From: Gammaproteobacteria bacterium Ga0077536
Lineage (GTDB): Bacteria; Pseudomonadota; Gammaproteobacteria; Ga0077536
Direction of reading: 5' to 3'
DNA length: 64,000 nt
NCBI GenBank assembly: GCA_001464935.1
Contig: LNEL01000043.1
Coordinates: 56,354-120,353 of the forward strand
Shown: one piece after another, positions 8,286 to 17,152 of the stretch
Numbering within the stretch: the stretch's first letter is position 1
Layout of the letters: each line of letters starts with the position of its first letter
Notes under the pieces: model-generated
Told to the model about the DNA's origin: nothing
The model's database searches: none
The model's input: only the letters and a program-made list of their open reading frames with translations
Position numbers and translations under genes: made by a program

Positions 8286-9182
8286 TCAGGGCTGCACTGC
8301 CGCCGCCCGCTGCGCGCGGTTGACGACCATCAGGCCTGCGATCACGAGCCCGGCGCCGAGCAGCACGGGAAGATCGGGCTGCTCGCCGAGTGTCCACGCC
8401 GCGAGACCGATGCCGAACACCGGCACGAGATTCGAATACATCGCGGTGTTCATCGCGCCGATGTCCTTGACGCCTTCGGCATACCACAGGAAGCCAAGCG
8501 TCATGCTGAGGAAGGCCTGGACGCCGATGAGCGCGAGCAGCCCCGGATCGGCGAGCAGCGGGGCGGCGGCCCGCGCCTGCATCAGGCCGGGCCCGGTCAG
8601 CAGCAAGAGGCCGGCGGCACAGCCGTAGGTCGTCACCGCGATCGGCGGCAGGGTCGCGAACAGCGGGCGCGAAGCCATCGAGTACACGGCCCATCCGCAA
8701 ATCGCGACGAGGAACAGTGCCTCACCGCGGCCGATGTCGCCGGTGAGCAGCGATGGCAGGTCGCCGCGCGAGGCGACGACGGCCGTGCCGAGAAAGCCGA
8801 GCGCCACGCCGAGCAGCGCCGCCCGCGGCAGCCGACGGCGGAAGCACAGGAAGTCGAGCAGGACGATCACGAGCGGAATCGCGCCGTTGAGCACCGCGCC
8901 GGCATTCGCGCGCGTGGTCTCGAGCGCTTTCATCATCAGCAGGTTGTGCACACAGAAACCGCTCAGTCCCAGCAGCACGATGAGGCCCAGCTGCCGCGCC
9001 GTCACGCGCCGCGCCAGGTCGCCACGGAGCCCCGCGATCAGCGCGAGGAACGCGGTGGCCATCAGCAGCCGCAGCATGACGACGAACACGGGCACCTCGA
9101 ACTGCGCGAGGTGACGACCGAGTGGATAGGAGCTGGCCCAGAACAGCGCCATCACCACGAGTTTGACGTGCACGGACTTCAT
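8286..9182 (-). CDS. EamA/DMT-family transporter
   Basis: 298 residues with about ten hydrophobic segments and two EamA repeats. The N-terminal repeat includes VVMALFWASSYPLGRHL and the second includes FLVAICGWAVYSMASRPL and FLWYAEGVKDIGAMNT. The ATG at 9182 is chosen because it overlaps the MFS stop as ATGA; a long open upstream extension lies inside the MFS gene. Family members export amino acids, nucleosides or metabolites, and specificity is unknown. Co-translation with the MFS gene suggests a shared transport or detoxification role. Confidence 0.88.
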   Translation of the reverse strand: MKSVHVKLVVMALFWASSYPLGRHLAQFEVPVFVVMLRLLMATAFLALIAGLRGDLARRVTARQLGLIVLLGLSGFCVHNLLMMKALETTRANAGAVLNGAIPLVIVLLDFLCFRRRLPRAALLGVALGFLGTAVVASRGDLPSLLTGDIGRGEALFLVAICGWAVYSMASRPLFATLPPIAVTTYGCAAGLLLLTGPGLMQARAAAPLLADPGLLALIGVQAFLSMTLGFLWYAEGVKDIGAMNTAMYSNLVPVFGIGLAAWTLGEQPDLPVLLGAGLVIAGLMVVNRAQRAAAVQP

Positions 9183-10402
9183 GCCGGACTTGCGTGTTTC
9201 ATTCCCTCGAAACGTGGCAGTGACAGCGCGGCGAGAGCGCCGAGCGCGAACAGGCCGACGATGGCCCACAGCGCAATGGCGTAGCCGCCGGTCGCGTCGA
9301 AGAGCCAGCCGGCAATTGCCGGCCCGCTCGCGATGCCGATCCAGAAACACGAATACACGGTGCCATACAGAAAGCCATAGTGGCGCAGACCGAAATAGCG
9401 CGAGGTCAGGTAGGCCATCAGGTCGACCTCGGCGCCGAGCGCGAAGCCGATCAGAAACGCGGCGACCGGCGCTTCACGCGGGCCGCCCTGCGCAAGCAGC
9501 ACGCAGCCGCAGGCCGCAATCGCGAAGATCGCGGCGGCGACGCGCGGCGCGAACAGGCGGTCGATGATCCAGCCGATCAGCAGCCGCCCGAGAATGATGC
9601 CGATGCCGATCACGGACGCGACGCGCGCTGCGTGCGCGGCGTCAAGGCCGGCGTCCTTCAGCATCGGCACCATGTGTACGACCAGTGCCGACGCCGCCAT
9701 CGCCACCAGCGCAAAGGTCAACGCGAGCGTCCAGTACACGCGGGAGCCGAGCGCGGCGCGGCGGCTGATACCGTGGGCCGCGGCCTGCGACGCGGCCGTC
9801 GCGGGTGTCGAGCGCAGCCAGCACCACACCAGCGGCCATGACACGAGCGCAATCAGCGCGAGCACCTGGAAGCCCTGACGCCACGCACCGGTGCCGATGA
9901 TGCCGACGAGAAACGGTGGCAGCACGATCGCGGCCGTGCCGGGGCCTGCGAGCGTGATGCCGAGCGCGAGGCCTCGTGCGCGGTCGAAGTGGCTGGCGAC
10001 GGCGCGCGTATAGAGGATGGGCGTCGTGCCGCAGCCGAGGACCGCGGCCAGAAAGAAGCAGAGATAAAACCCGGTCAGATTGCCCTCGAGCAGGCTCAGT
10101 GCGTAGACAACGGCGGCAAAACAGGGAATCGACGCCAGCGCGACGCGGCGTTCGCCGGCACGGTCGATCAACCAGCCGAGCACGGGCGCCGCGAGCACGA
10201 GGCCCGCACTGCTGTAGATCATCGCGGAAGTGATGTCGCCGCGGGTCCAGCCGAACGCCGCCTGCAGCGGCGCGACGAACACGCCGAGGCTGTAGAAGAT
10301 CAGCGACGACGCGCCGGTGCCGCTGCCCACGGTGGCGGCGACCAGCAGCGGCCAGCCGCTCGCCAGTTCGGCGCGCGCGCGCGGCCGGGTGTCGATGCTC
10401 AC
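9179..10402 (-). CDS. MFS transporter
   Basis: 407 residues with twelve predicted membrane segments and the A-like loop GWLIDRAGERRVAL after TM2. The second half repeats this with IGWIIDRLFAPRVAA. The GTG at 10402 is chosen because GGGGAG lies six bases upstream; an in-frame ATG at 10456 has no ribosome site and would add an unusual tail. The pattern resembles oxalate/formate antiporter or monocarboxylate-type MFS proteins, but I cannot name a substrate. The stop overlaps the DMT start by four bases. It is divergent from the cytochrome gene at 10574. Confidence 0.85.
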   Translation of the reverse strand: MSIDTRPRARAELASGWPLLVAATVGSGTGASSLIFYSLGVFVAPLQAAFGWTRGDITSAMIYSSAGLVLAAPVLGWLIDRAGERRVALASIPCFAAVVYALSLLEGNLTGFYLCFFLAAVLGCGTTPILYTRAVASHFDRARGLALGITLAGPGTAAIVLPPFLVGIIGTGAWRQGFQVLALIALVSWPLVWCWLRSTPATAASQAAAHGISRRAALGSRVYWTLALTFALVAMAASALVVHMVPMLKDAGLDAAHAARVASVIGIGIILGRLLIGWIIDRLFAPRVAAAIFAIAACGCVLLAQGGPREAPVAAFLIGFALGAEVDLMAYLTSRYFGLRHYGFLYGTVYSCFWIGIASGPAIAGWLFDATGGYAIALWAIVGLFALGALAALSLPRFEGMKHASPA

Positions 10403-10573
10403 ATGGAACTCCCCTGCGCGGAGCGCCGCCGTGGCGGCTGCGCCATCCCGCGCCATCGTTGTTATTGTGTCCGCGTAATGTGCCAGAACACGGGGCCGTG
10501 CCGCCACGGCCGCGCACCTGCCTGCGTGGGGCCGCGCTGGCGCGTCGCGCCGACGCGCTTATACTCAGGCAGC

Positions 10574-11227
10574 ATGAGCGCGACGCCCGCCAAGGTCTGG
10601 GATCTGCCGGTCCGCCTGTTCCACTGGGCGCTGGTCATCCTGTGCGGATTCTCGTGGTGGAGCGCGGAGGAGGGTGGCCTCACGCTGCAGTACCACATGT
10701 GGGCCGGGTATTCGATACTCGCGCTGGTGATCTTTCGCGTGATGTGGGGTTTTGCCGGCAGCGCCTCGGCGCGCTTCGCCAGTTTTCTGCACGGCCCCGC
10801 GCGCGTGATGGCTGCCGTGCGCGAATTGCTGACACCGGCACCGATGCAGGTCGCGGGGCACAATCCGCTGGGCGGCTGGATGGTGGCCGTGATGCTGGTG
10901 TGCCTGCTCGTGCAGACCGGCAGCGGCCTGTTCGCCAACGACGACATTCTCAACGAAGGCCCGCTGTACAAGTATGCGGGCAAGGCGCTCAGCGATACGC
11001 TGACGTCGCTGCACCATCTGAATTTCAACGTGCTGCTCGGCCTCGTCGTGCTGCACGTGCTCGCCATCGTCTGGCACCGCGTGCGCAAGGGCGAGCGCCT
11101 GACCGCCGCGATGGTGCACGGGCGCAAGCCGTGGGCGGACGGGCAGCCGCGGCTCGCCCCGGCCTGGCGCGCACTGCCGTGGCTCGCCGCGAGCGCGGGA
11201 CTCGTGATGTTGATCGTCAACCTGTAG
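10574..11227 (+). CDS. Cytochrome b561-type membrane protein (cytochrome b/b6 domain)
   Basis: 217 residues with four to five membrane helices. Candidate haem ligands are the histidines in RLFHWALVILCG, YHMWAGYSILA, SLHHLNFNVLLG and LVVLHVLAIVWHR. The protein opens VWDLPVRLFHW, typical of b-type cytochromes that pass electrons between quinol and c-type cytochromes. A cytochrome c' gene follows 17 bases downstream with its own ribosome site, so the two likely form an electron-transfer pair. A TATACT hexamer lies about ten bases before the start, with no good -35. A second, different cytochrome b protein lies at 46634. Confidence 0.87.
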   Translation: MSATPAKVWDLPVRLFHWALVILCGFSWWSAEEGGLTLQYHMWAGYSILALVIFRVMWGFAGSASARFASFLHGPARVMAAVRELLTPAPMQVAGHNPLGGWMVAVMLVCLLVQTGSGLFANDDILNEGPLYKYAGKALSDTLTSLHHLNFNVLLGLVVLHVLAIVWHRVRKGERLTAAMVHGRKPWADGQPRLAPAWRALPWLAASAGLVMLIVNL

Positions 11228-11244
11228 CAGAGAGGAGTACCGGC

Positions 11245-11721
11245 ATGAAGCACTCGAAGCAGAAGTTCGCGCGACTGGCGCTGGGCGTGGTCACGGCCGT
11301 GCTGGGCGTGACGCTCACCGGCACGGGGGTGGCAGCGCCGAAGCCTGAAGACGCCGTGAAGTATCGCCAGGGTGTGCTGTTCGCGATGGGCTGGAACGCC
11401 GGCGCGATGGGCGCGATGGTCAAGGGCGACGTGCCGTTCGACAAGGCGCAGTTTGCATTCATGGCCGATCGCGTCGCGGCCCTGGCGCCAATGCCGCTCG
11501 AGGGCTTCACGCCCGACAGCAAGGGCGCGAAGTCGCACGCGAAGCCGGAACTGTGGGACAACATGGATGACTTCAAGAGCCGCATGGGCGAGCTCGTCGA
11601 GTCGACGAAGGCGCTCGCGGCCGCGGCCCAGGGCGGCGATGAAGGCGCGATGAAGACCCAGTTCGGCAAGACCGTGCAGGTCTGCAAGGGCTGCCACGAC
11701 GAGTATCGCGAAAAGCCATGA
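11245..11721 (+). CDS. Cytochrome c' (class II c-type cytochrome), periplasmic
   Basis: 158 residues with a Sec signal peptide (KKFARLALG-like start, hydrophobic core to about residue 30, GVAAPKPED cut region). A single CxxCH haem site, CKGCH, lies near the C terminus followed by DEYREK, as in four-helix cytochromes c'. Class II cytochromes c' bind haem with an open or methionine sixth site and handle NO or transfer electrons. AGAGGAG precedes the ATG. It lies between the cytochrome b561 gene and the epoxide hydrolase gene, whose ATG overlaps this stop by four bases. Confidence 0.9.
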   Translation: MKHSKQKFARLALGVVTAVLGVTLTGTGVAAPKPEDAVKYRQGVLFAMGWNAGAMGAMVKGDVPFDKAQFAFMADRVAALAPMPLEGFTPDSKGAKSHAKPELWDNMDDFKSRMGELVESTKALAAAAQGGDEGAMKTQFGKTVQVCKGCHDEYREKP

Positions 11722-12755
11722 GCATGCGCCGGCAACGACTGCTCGACGTCAATGGCGTGCGCCTGCACGTGGTCGAGGAGGGTGAGGGGCCGCTGGTGAT
11801 CTTCGTCCACGGCTTTCCCGAACTGTGGTACTCGTGGCGCTTCCAGTTGCCGGCGCTTGCGGCCGCCGGCTATCGCGCGGTGGCGATCGATCAACGCGGC
11901 TACGGCAGGTCGTCGAAGTTCTGGCACACCGATGCCTACCGTATCCACCGCATGGTCGAGGATCTCGTCGGCCTGGTCGCTGCGCTCGGCGAGCAACAGG
12001 CGGTGCTCGTCGGCCACGACTGGGGGGCGCCGGTCGCGTGGACGGCGGCCTGGCTGCATCCGAAGGTCTTTCGTGGCGTGATGGGCATGAGCGTGCCGTT
12101 CTCCGGCCGCGGCATCATCGCGCTGCCGGGCAATCCGTTCGGCGAACTGTCGCCGCACGAGATTCATACCCGCGTGTCTGGCCCCGATCAGGATTTCTAT
12201 CAGGTCTATTTCGGCACGCTGGGCCCCGTGATCGACGAGATCGAGGCGGATCTCCGCGGCTGGGTCCGCGACATCGTGTGGTCGGTGTCAGGCGAGGCGC
12301 TGGCCGCCGCGGGCTTCACGCTCGAGGGACAGGACCCCGTCGAGCTCATTCGACACAGCGCGCTCTGTGTGCCGCACGGACACCGCATGCGCGAACGCTT
12401 CTTCACCCCCGAGACCATGCCGCACTGGTTCACTGACGCCGATCTCGATGTCTTCGTCGATGCGCTGGAGAAGGGCGGTTTTGCCGGTCCGCTCAGCTAC
12501 TACCACAACATCGAACACGACTGGCACGACCTCACGCCGGTCAAGGATCGTCCGCTCGAAGTGCCGGCAATGTTCGTCGGCGCCGAATATGACGTCGCGA
12601 CGTGGTGGGGCGCCGAAGCCATCGAGCGCGCGCCGGAGCGCATTCCGAACTGGCTCGGCAGCCGCATCCTCCCCGGTTGCGGTCACTGGCTGCAGCAGGA
12701 ACGCGCGGAGGACACCAACGCGATCCTGCTCGAGTTCCTGCGCGCGCTGCGCTGA
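11718..12755 (+). CDS. Alpha/beta hydrolase, soluble epoxide hydrolase-like
   Basis: 345 residues with HGFPELWYSWRFQ (oxyanion HGFPE), GHDWGAP with an aspartate nucleophile, and a late GCGHWLQQE histidine. The Asp-His arrangement and the HGFPE motif are typical of soluble epoxide hydrolases, and lid-region tyrosines such as SYYHNIE are present. Haloalkane dehalogenase is a less likely alternative. The ATG overlaps the cytochrome c' stop (ATGA), an unexpected coupling of a hydrolase with a redox pair. It would open epoxides to diols, consistent with hydrocarbon or lipid oxidation elsewhere in the window. Confidence 0.87.
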   Translation: MSMRRQRLLDVNGVRLHVVEEGEGPLVIFVHGFPELWYSWRFQLPALAAAGYRAVAIDQRGYGRSSKFWHTDAYRIHRMVEDLVGLVAALGEQQAVLVGHDWGAPVAWTAAWLHPKVFRGVMGMSVPFSGRGIIALPGNPFGELSPHEIHTRVSGPDQDFYQVYFGTLGPVIDEIEADLRGWVRDIVWSVSGEALAAAGFTLEGQDPVELIRHSALCVPHGHRMRERFFTPETMPHWFTDADLDVFVDALEKGGFAGPLSYYHNIEHDWHDLTPVKDRPLEVPAMFVGAEYDVATWWGAEAIERAPERIPNWLGSRILPGCGHWLQQERAEDTNAILLEFLRALR

Positions 12756-12761
12756 GCGCCG

Positions 12762-13073
12762 CTACTCGAAGTGGCAGACGTAGTCGACCATCTCCAGCGT
12801 TTCGATGTTGAAGCTGCTGTTGCCCGGCACCTTGAACTCGGTGCCGGCGGCATAGGTCTGCCAGTCGCTGGCGCCGTGCAGTTTCACGCGGCAGCGGCCG
12901 CCGACGATCTCCATGCGTTCCGGCGCGCCGGTGTTGAAGGTCAGGCTGCTCGGGAAGATCACGCCGACCGTTTTCTTCGTGCCGTCCGCCAGGGTCAGCG
13001 AGTGGCTGACGCACTTGCCGTCGAAATAGACATTGCTCTTCTTGGCGACGCTGACGCCATCGATCTGGGACAT
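12762..13073 (-). CDS. ppnP: Pyrimidine/purine nucleoside phosphorylase PpnP (DUF1255/YaiE)
   Basis: 103 residues, close to the 94-residue E. coli protein. It is a small cupin with [43 protein letters not shown], the conserved W in [12 protein letters not shown], and [10 protein letters not shown]. The family cleaves nucleosides phosphorolytically to base and ribose-1-phosphate with broad specificity. The ATG at 13073 begins MSQIDGVSV; the longer open frame upstream is not family-like. It is convergent with the epoxide hydrolase (6 bases apart) and divergent from the secreted protein at 13242. Confidence 0.95.
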   Translation of the reverse strand: MSQIDGVSVAKKSNVYFDGKCVSHSLTLADGTKKTVGVIFPSSLTFNTGAPERMEIVGGRCRVKLHGASDWQTYAAGTEFKVPGNSSFNIETLEMVDYVCHFE

Positions 13074-13241
13074 GGAAATACCTCGGTGTGGTCTGAATGT
13101 GCGCTGAATACAGGTTGAAAAATGCAGGGCCTGACGGCTGACGCGGATCCTAGCCGATTCGTGACGCAGCTGGCGCGTTCGCCTCTGCCGCCTCGCCGGC
13201 AAGCTGTTAAAGTGAGGCCCCCTTTGACGAGGAGGCGACGG

Positions 13242-13691
13242 ATGCGCTTTTCCCCACTCGCGACGACCGCGCTGGCGGGCCTGATCGCGGCCCCCTGGAC
13301 CGTGCATGCCCAGCAGATGCCGACGCCCGAACAGCTGCAGGAGATCCTGCAGCAGGTCCAGCAGAACCCCGATCACATGCAGCGGATGATGCAGCAGGCG
13401 GCGGACATGCAGGCCTGCTTTGCGAAGCTCGATCAGACGACGATGGATCGCCTGCGCACGCGCGGCGAGGCGATGGCGGCCGAGGTCCAGCAACTGTGCG
13501 CGGCCGGCAAGCGCGACGACGCCACGCAGCTCGCGGTCCGCTACGCGCAGGAGATGAGCGGCTCACCTGAACTGCAGTCGATTCAGCAGTGCGGCCAGCT
13601 CGCGCAGTCGATGGTTGCCGATCTGCCGTTCGCAACTCCGGGCCAGGCCGACGGTCCGGCCCACGTCTGCGATCAGTTGCCGCAGCAGTGA
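13242..13691 (+). CDS. Secreted hypothetical protein with four cysteines
   Basis: 149 residues, not recognised. A clear Sec signal peptide ([19 protein letters not shown], then VHAQQ) is followed by a Gln/Met-rich helical region ([21 protein letters not shown]) and four spaced cysteines (MQACFAK, QQLCAAG, QQCGQL, AHVCDQL) that could form two disulfides. GAGGAGG precedes the ATG. The metalloprotease gene starts three bases after its stop, so both are probably in one transcript. It may be a small periplasmic helical protein; no function is claimed. Confidence 0.75.
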   Translation: MRFSPLATTALAGLIAAPWTVHAQQMPTPEQLQEILQQVQQNPDHMQRMMQQAADMQACFAKLDQTTMDRLRTRGEAMAAEVQQLCAAGKRDDATQLAVRYAQEMSGSPELQSIQQCGQLAQSMVADLPFATPGQADGPAHVCDQLPQQ

Positions 13692-13694
13692 CCC

Positions 13695-14471
13695 ATGGCG
13701 GCGGCGGGCGTCCAGCAGGGTTTTGATTTCGACCGGGCACCCGAGCCCGCGTCGCCGAGGCCTGCGCCGGAGCCGGCCGTCGGTTTCATCGTCGACATCC
13801 GCCGCAGCCGCCGTCGCTCGCTGAGTATCGAAGTCCACGCGAGCCTGCGCGTGATCGCGCGAGTGCCGCTCGCCTGTCCCGATCCCGTGATCGAGGCTTT
13901 CATCGACAGCCGCCGCCGCTGGATCGAACGTCAGTTGCTGCATTTCGAGCATGCGCCGCTGGCGCCGGCGGCCTGCTATGCCGACGGCGAAACGCATCAC
14001 TATCTCGGCGAGCCGCTGCAACTGCGGTTGTCGCCGACGTCGCGCACGGGCGTGGCGCGCAAACCCGGCGTGCTCGAAGTCGGCGGCCGCCAGGTCGCCG
14101 ACGCGGCGCGCACTGCGCGCGCCGTTCAGCGCTGGTTTCGCGATGAGGCGCGCGCGGTGTTCAGCGAACTGATCCTGCGCTGGCAGGCGCATCCGCGTTT
14201 CGTGCGCTATCCCGTGCCGCCGCTGAAGATACGTTTGATGCGCACGCGCTGGGGCACCTTCAGCCCCCGCACCGGCATGACCCTGAACCTCGCCCTGATT
14301 CACGCGCCGATCGCTGCGATCGAATACGTCGTCGTGCACGAGCTCTGCCACAACCGCTATCGCGGTCATGGCAAGGGCTTCTACAGCATGCTCGAAGCCG
14401 TGCTGCCCGACTGGCGCGCGCGCAAGACGCTGCTCGAGGCAAGCATCGCCGCGCTCGCCCCGCCCACCTGA
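13695..14471 (+). CDS. YgjP-like (DUF45/SprT-like) zinc metallopeptidase
   Basis: 258 residues. The zinc site is VVHELCHNRYRGHGKGFY: HELCH gives two ligands and HGKGF the third, as in YgjP/DUF45 proteins. The segment RTRWGTFSPRTGMTLNLALI is the family-typical strand just before the site. The N-terminal half has the SIEVHASLRVIARVP beta-rich region. Members are cytoplasmic metallopeptidase-like proteins, in some genomes linked to restriction systems or DNA repair, but no such partner is seen here. It starts three bases after the preceding secreted protein gene. Confidence 0.88.
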   Translation: MAAAGVQQGFDFDRAPEPASPRPAPEPAVGFIVDIRRSRRRSLSIEVHASLRVIARVPLACPDPVIEAFIDSRRRWIERQLLHFEHAPLAPAACYADGETHHYLGEPLQLRLSPTSRTGVARKPGVLEVGGRQVADAARTARAVQRWFRDEARAVFSELILRWQAHPRFVRYPVPPLKIRLMRTRWGTFSPRTGMTLNLALIHAPIAAIEYVVVHELCHNRYRGHGKGFYSMLEAVLPDWRARKTLLEASIAALAPPT

Positions 14472-14550
14472 CGTCGGATAGCGATTTCCGCCGGCACCCT
14501 GCCCACCCGCGTGCTTCCACGGCGACGCGGTGCGTGTTCACGCGTCCCGC

Positions 14551-15687
14551 TCAACTGAAGCGCGGCATGACGTGTCGCGCGAACAGGTCGAGAGAGCCTA
14601 TGATCTGATCGCGCGAATGAATGCCCTGCGGCACGATCAGGAACATCTCGTTGATCGGCACGCGCGCGGCGGCTTCCTCGATGCGTCGGCTCAGCGTGTC
14701 CGGCGAGCCGTACAACAGGTTCACCGCGCCCTGGCCGAACGGTGTTGCCCAGTTCTCCCAGAACCAGCGCATGTCGGCGGCCTGGGCTTCGGCCTCGGCG
14801 TCCGTCCTGGCGCAGATCATGAGTCCGCCCCAGGCCGCTTCGTCGCCCGGCACCGGCGTGTAGCCGTGCAGCGCCGCCTCCTCGCGGTAGGCGTGCCACA
14901 GCAGCTCGCAGAAATCGAGGTCGCCCGACATCACGATCGGTTTGCCGCGATAGCGGGCCCAGAAGCGTGCCGTGCGCAGCGACGCGGAGAAGCCGCCATA
15001 GAGCGGCGGATGCGGCGTCGTGTAGGGGCGCGGGGCGATCCCGATTTCGTGAATGCGCATGTCGTCGGTGACGCCCTGGCCATAGCGCGTGTACACGCCG
15101 TGCGGATGCGGATTGACGAGATCGGGCGGTGGCAACTGCCAGTACTTGCCCTGGTGACTGAACGTGTCGTGGGTCAGGGCCTTGACGACGATGTCGACGA
15201 ACTCGGCGAAATAGTCGCGGTTCTGCCGATCGGCCTCGTCCTGCTTGTTCCACGGGCCGACTGCGCCGACCTCCGCCTTGACCTTGAAGTTTTCGACCCA
15301 GCGCGACTGGTAGCCGCGCACGAGGCCGACGCCGAGCCGGCCCTTCAGCATGTGATCCATCGTCGCGATCGCTTCGGCGGTGCGCAGCGGATTGTGGGTC
15401 GTCGACACGAAGCCGCAGGTGATCACGCGCAGGCGTCGGCTGTGCTGGCCGAGCCACATGCCCATCAGCGTCGGATCGTTCGCCGCTTCGAAGCCTTCGA
15501 TTTGCAGGTGATGTTCGGGATGGCCCCAGCCGGCGTAACCGGCGTCGTCGGCGAAGCGCACGTACTCGGCAATCTCCTCGAGCATGCGCTGGAACAGCAC
15601 CGGGTCCTTGCCGGCCATGCCGCGTTCGAGTTCGGCGCGACGGCCCACGGTGCAGTACATGAACGGATTGAAGCGAATCACGGGCAT
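14551..15687 (-). CDS. LLM class flavin-dependent oxidoreductase (bacterial luciferase-like)
   Basis: 378 residues from MPVIRFNPFMYCTVG. Family segments include WGHPEHHLQIEGF, RRLRVITCGFVSTTHNPLR, LKGRLGVGLVRGYQSRW and a long insertion with YTTPHPPLYGGFS, typical of the larger FMN-dependent monooxygenase subgroup. The ATG at 15687 has GAGGAG directly adjoining it, which is close for a ribosome site, so a start some codons upstream is possible. It is divergent from the BaiN-like gene and convergent with the YgjP-like gene. The substrate is unknown; long LLM enzymes include alkane, acetone-type and cyclic ketone monooxygenases. Confidence 0.86.
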   Translation of the reverse strand: MPVIRFNPFMYCTVGRRAELERGMAGKDPVLFQRMLEEIAEYVRFADDAGYAGWGHPEHHLQIEGFEAANDPTLMGMWLGQHSRRLRVITCGFVSTTHNPLRTAEAIATMDHMLKGRLGVGLVRGYQSRWVENFKVKAEVGAVGPWNKQDEADRQNRDYFAEFVDIVVKALTHDTFSHQGKYWQLPPPDLVNPHPHGVYTRYGQGVTDDMRIHEIGIAPRPYTTPHPPLYGGFSASLRTARFWARYRGKPIVMSGDLDFCELLWHAYREEAALHGYTPVPGDEAAWGGLMICARTDAEAEAQAADMRWFWENWATPFGQGAVNLLYGSPDTLSRRIEEAAARVPINEMFLIVPQGIHSRDQIIGSLDLFARHVMPRFS

Positions 15688-15755
15688 CTCCTCGGGGTCT
15701 CGTCGGCGGGCCCGGCGACTGCCGGATTCGCGTATTCTCATCAGTCGCATCCCAA

Positions 15756-17069
15756 ATGGAAACGACGCCGGCGCACGTGATCAACGATTCAGCAGTTTCA
15801 GCGGCGCGCGAGGACCTCGCGCCGATGGTCGCCGTCATCGGCGGCGGCCCCGCGGGCCTGATGGCTGCCGACGCCGCCATCGCGGCGGGCGCGAGCGTCG
15901 TGGTGCTCGACGCGATGGCGTCGGCCGGCCGCAAGTTCCTGCTCGCCGGCAAGGGTGGGCTCAACCTGACCCACGCCGAGGCGCCGGCCGCCTTCATGAC
16001 CCGCTACGGTGACGCGCAGGCGCGTCTGGCACCGCTGCTCGCGGCGTTCGACGCGCAGGCCGTGCGCGAATTCGCGACAGGGCTCGGCATCGACACCTTC
16101 GTCGGCAGCTCGGACCGGGTGTTTCCGCGCGACATGAAGGCCGCGCCGCTGCTGCGCCGCTGGTTGCACCGCTTGCGCGGGCAGGGCGTCGAATTCCGCA
16201 TGCGGCATCGTTGGGACGGCTGGGCGCAGGACGGAGCCTTGCGCTTCGAGACCGCCGCCGGCGAAGTCAGGTGCCGGCCGGGCAGCACCGTGCTCGCCCT
16301 CGGCGGCGCGAGCTGGCCGAAGCTCGGCAGCGACGGCGCCTGGACGTCGCTGCTCGCGGCGCGACAGGTCGCGATTGCGCCACTGAAACCGGCGAACTGC
16401 GGCTTCGACGTGGCATGGAGCACGCACCTCGCCGAACGCCATGCCGGTGCGCCGGTCAGGCCGGTCGGCGCGAGTTGCATCGACGCGCAAGGGCGCGTCG
16501 TCGCGCGGCTCGGCGAGTTCGTGGTGACCGCCGGGGGTGTCGAAGGCAGCCTGATCTACGCGCTGTCGGCCCCGTTGCGCGACGCCATCGACGCGCATGG
16601 CGCGGCCACGCTGACGCTCGATCTGCTGCCCGATCACCCGGCCGCCAGGGTCGCCAGGGCGCTGGCGCAGCCGCGCGGCAAGCGCAGCGTGGCCGAGTGG
16701 CTCAAACGCGCGCTCGGACTCGTCGGCGTGAAGGCGGCCCTGCTGCGCGAGGCCCTGGGGCGCGCGGGCTTCGACGACGTCGAGCGCGTGGCGCAGTGCA
16801 TCAAGGCCTGTCCGCTGCGGCTCGACGCCGCGCGTCCGGTCAGCGAGGCCATCAGCACCGCCGGCGGCGTGCGCTTCGACATGCTCGATGACGACCTGAT
16901 GCTGCGGGCGCTGCCGGGCGTGTTCTGTGCGGGCGAAATGCTCGACTGGGAGGCACCGACGGGCGGCTACCTGCTGACCGGCGCGTTCAGCAGCGGCTAT
17001 CGGGCCGGCCATGCCGCCGCCGCGTGGGCCCAGGCCGCCGCCACGCAGACCCACGCCGCCGCCACGTGA
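15756..17069 (+). CDS. BaiN/HI0933-family flavoprotein (YhiN-like NAD(P)/FAD oxidoreductase)
   Basis: 437 residues with an FAD Rossmann motif VAVIGGGPAGLMAADAA, SAGRKFLLAGKGGLNLTH (the family hallmark near residue 65), TVLALGGASWPKLGSDG, and the C-terminal GVFCAGEMLDWEAPTGGYLL that closes over FAD. The family (TIGR00275/TIGR03862) includes BaiN, which reduces a steroid-type enone in gut bacteria, but most members lack a known reaction. It is followed 83 bases later by an F420/FMN-type LLM gene, so both may act on one substrate; that is inference. Confidence 0.88.
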   Translation: METTPAHVINDSAVSAAREDLAPMVAVIGGGPAGLMAADAAIAAGASVVVLDAMASAGRKFLLAGKGGLNLTHAEAPAAFMTRYGDAQARLAPLLAAFDAQAVREFATGLGIDTFVGSSDRVFPRDMKAAPLLRRWLHRLRGQGVEFRMRHRWDGWAQDGALRFETAAGEVRCRPGSTVLALGGASWPKLGSDGAWTSLLAARQVAIAPLKPANCGFDVAWSTHLAERHAGAPVRPVGASCIDAQGRVVARLGEFVVTAGGVEGSLIYALSAPLRDAIDAHGAATLTLDLLPDHPAARVARALAQPRGKRSVAEWLKRALGLVGVKAALLREALGRAGFDDVERVAQCIKACPLRLDAARPVSEAISTAGGVRFDMLDDDLMLRALPGVFCAGEMLDWEAPTGGYLLTGAFSSGYRAGHAAAAWAQAAATQTHAAAT

Positions 17070-17152
17070 GCCCGGCCCCGCCGGCCGGATGGCGCAAGGC
17101 CCGAGGTTCTGGCACCTTAAGGCCCCGTCCAGATCAGCAGCAGGCCTCGCGC

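Noticed and set aside
14381..15997. 538-codon open frame across the LLM gene and BaiN start
   Set aside because: It is a shifted reading of the real LLM gene, crosses a divergent junction and lacks family motifs.
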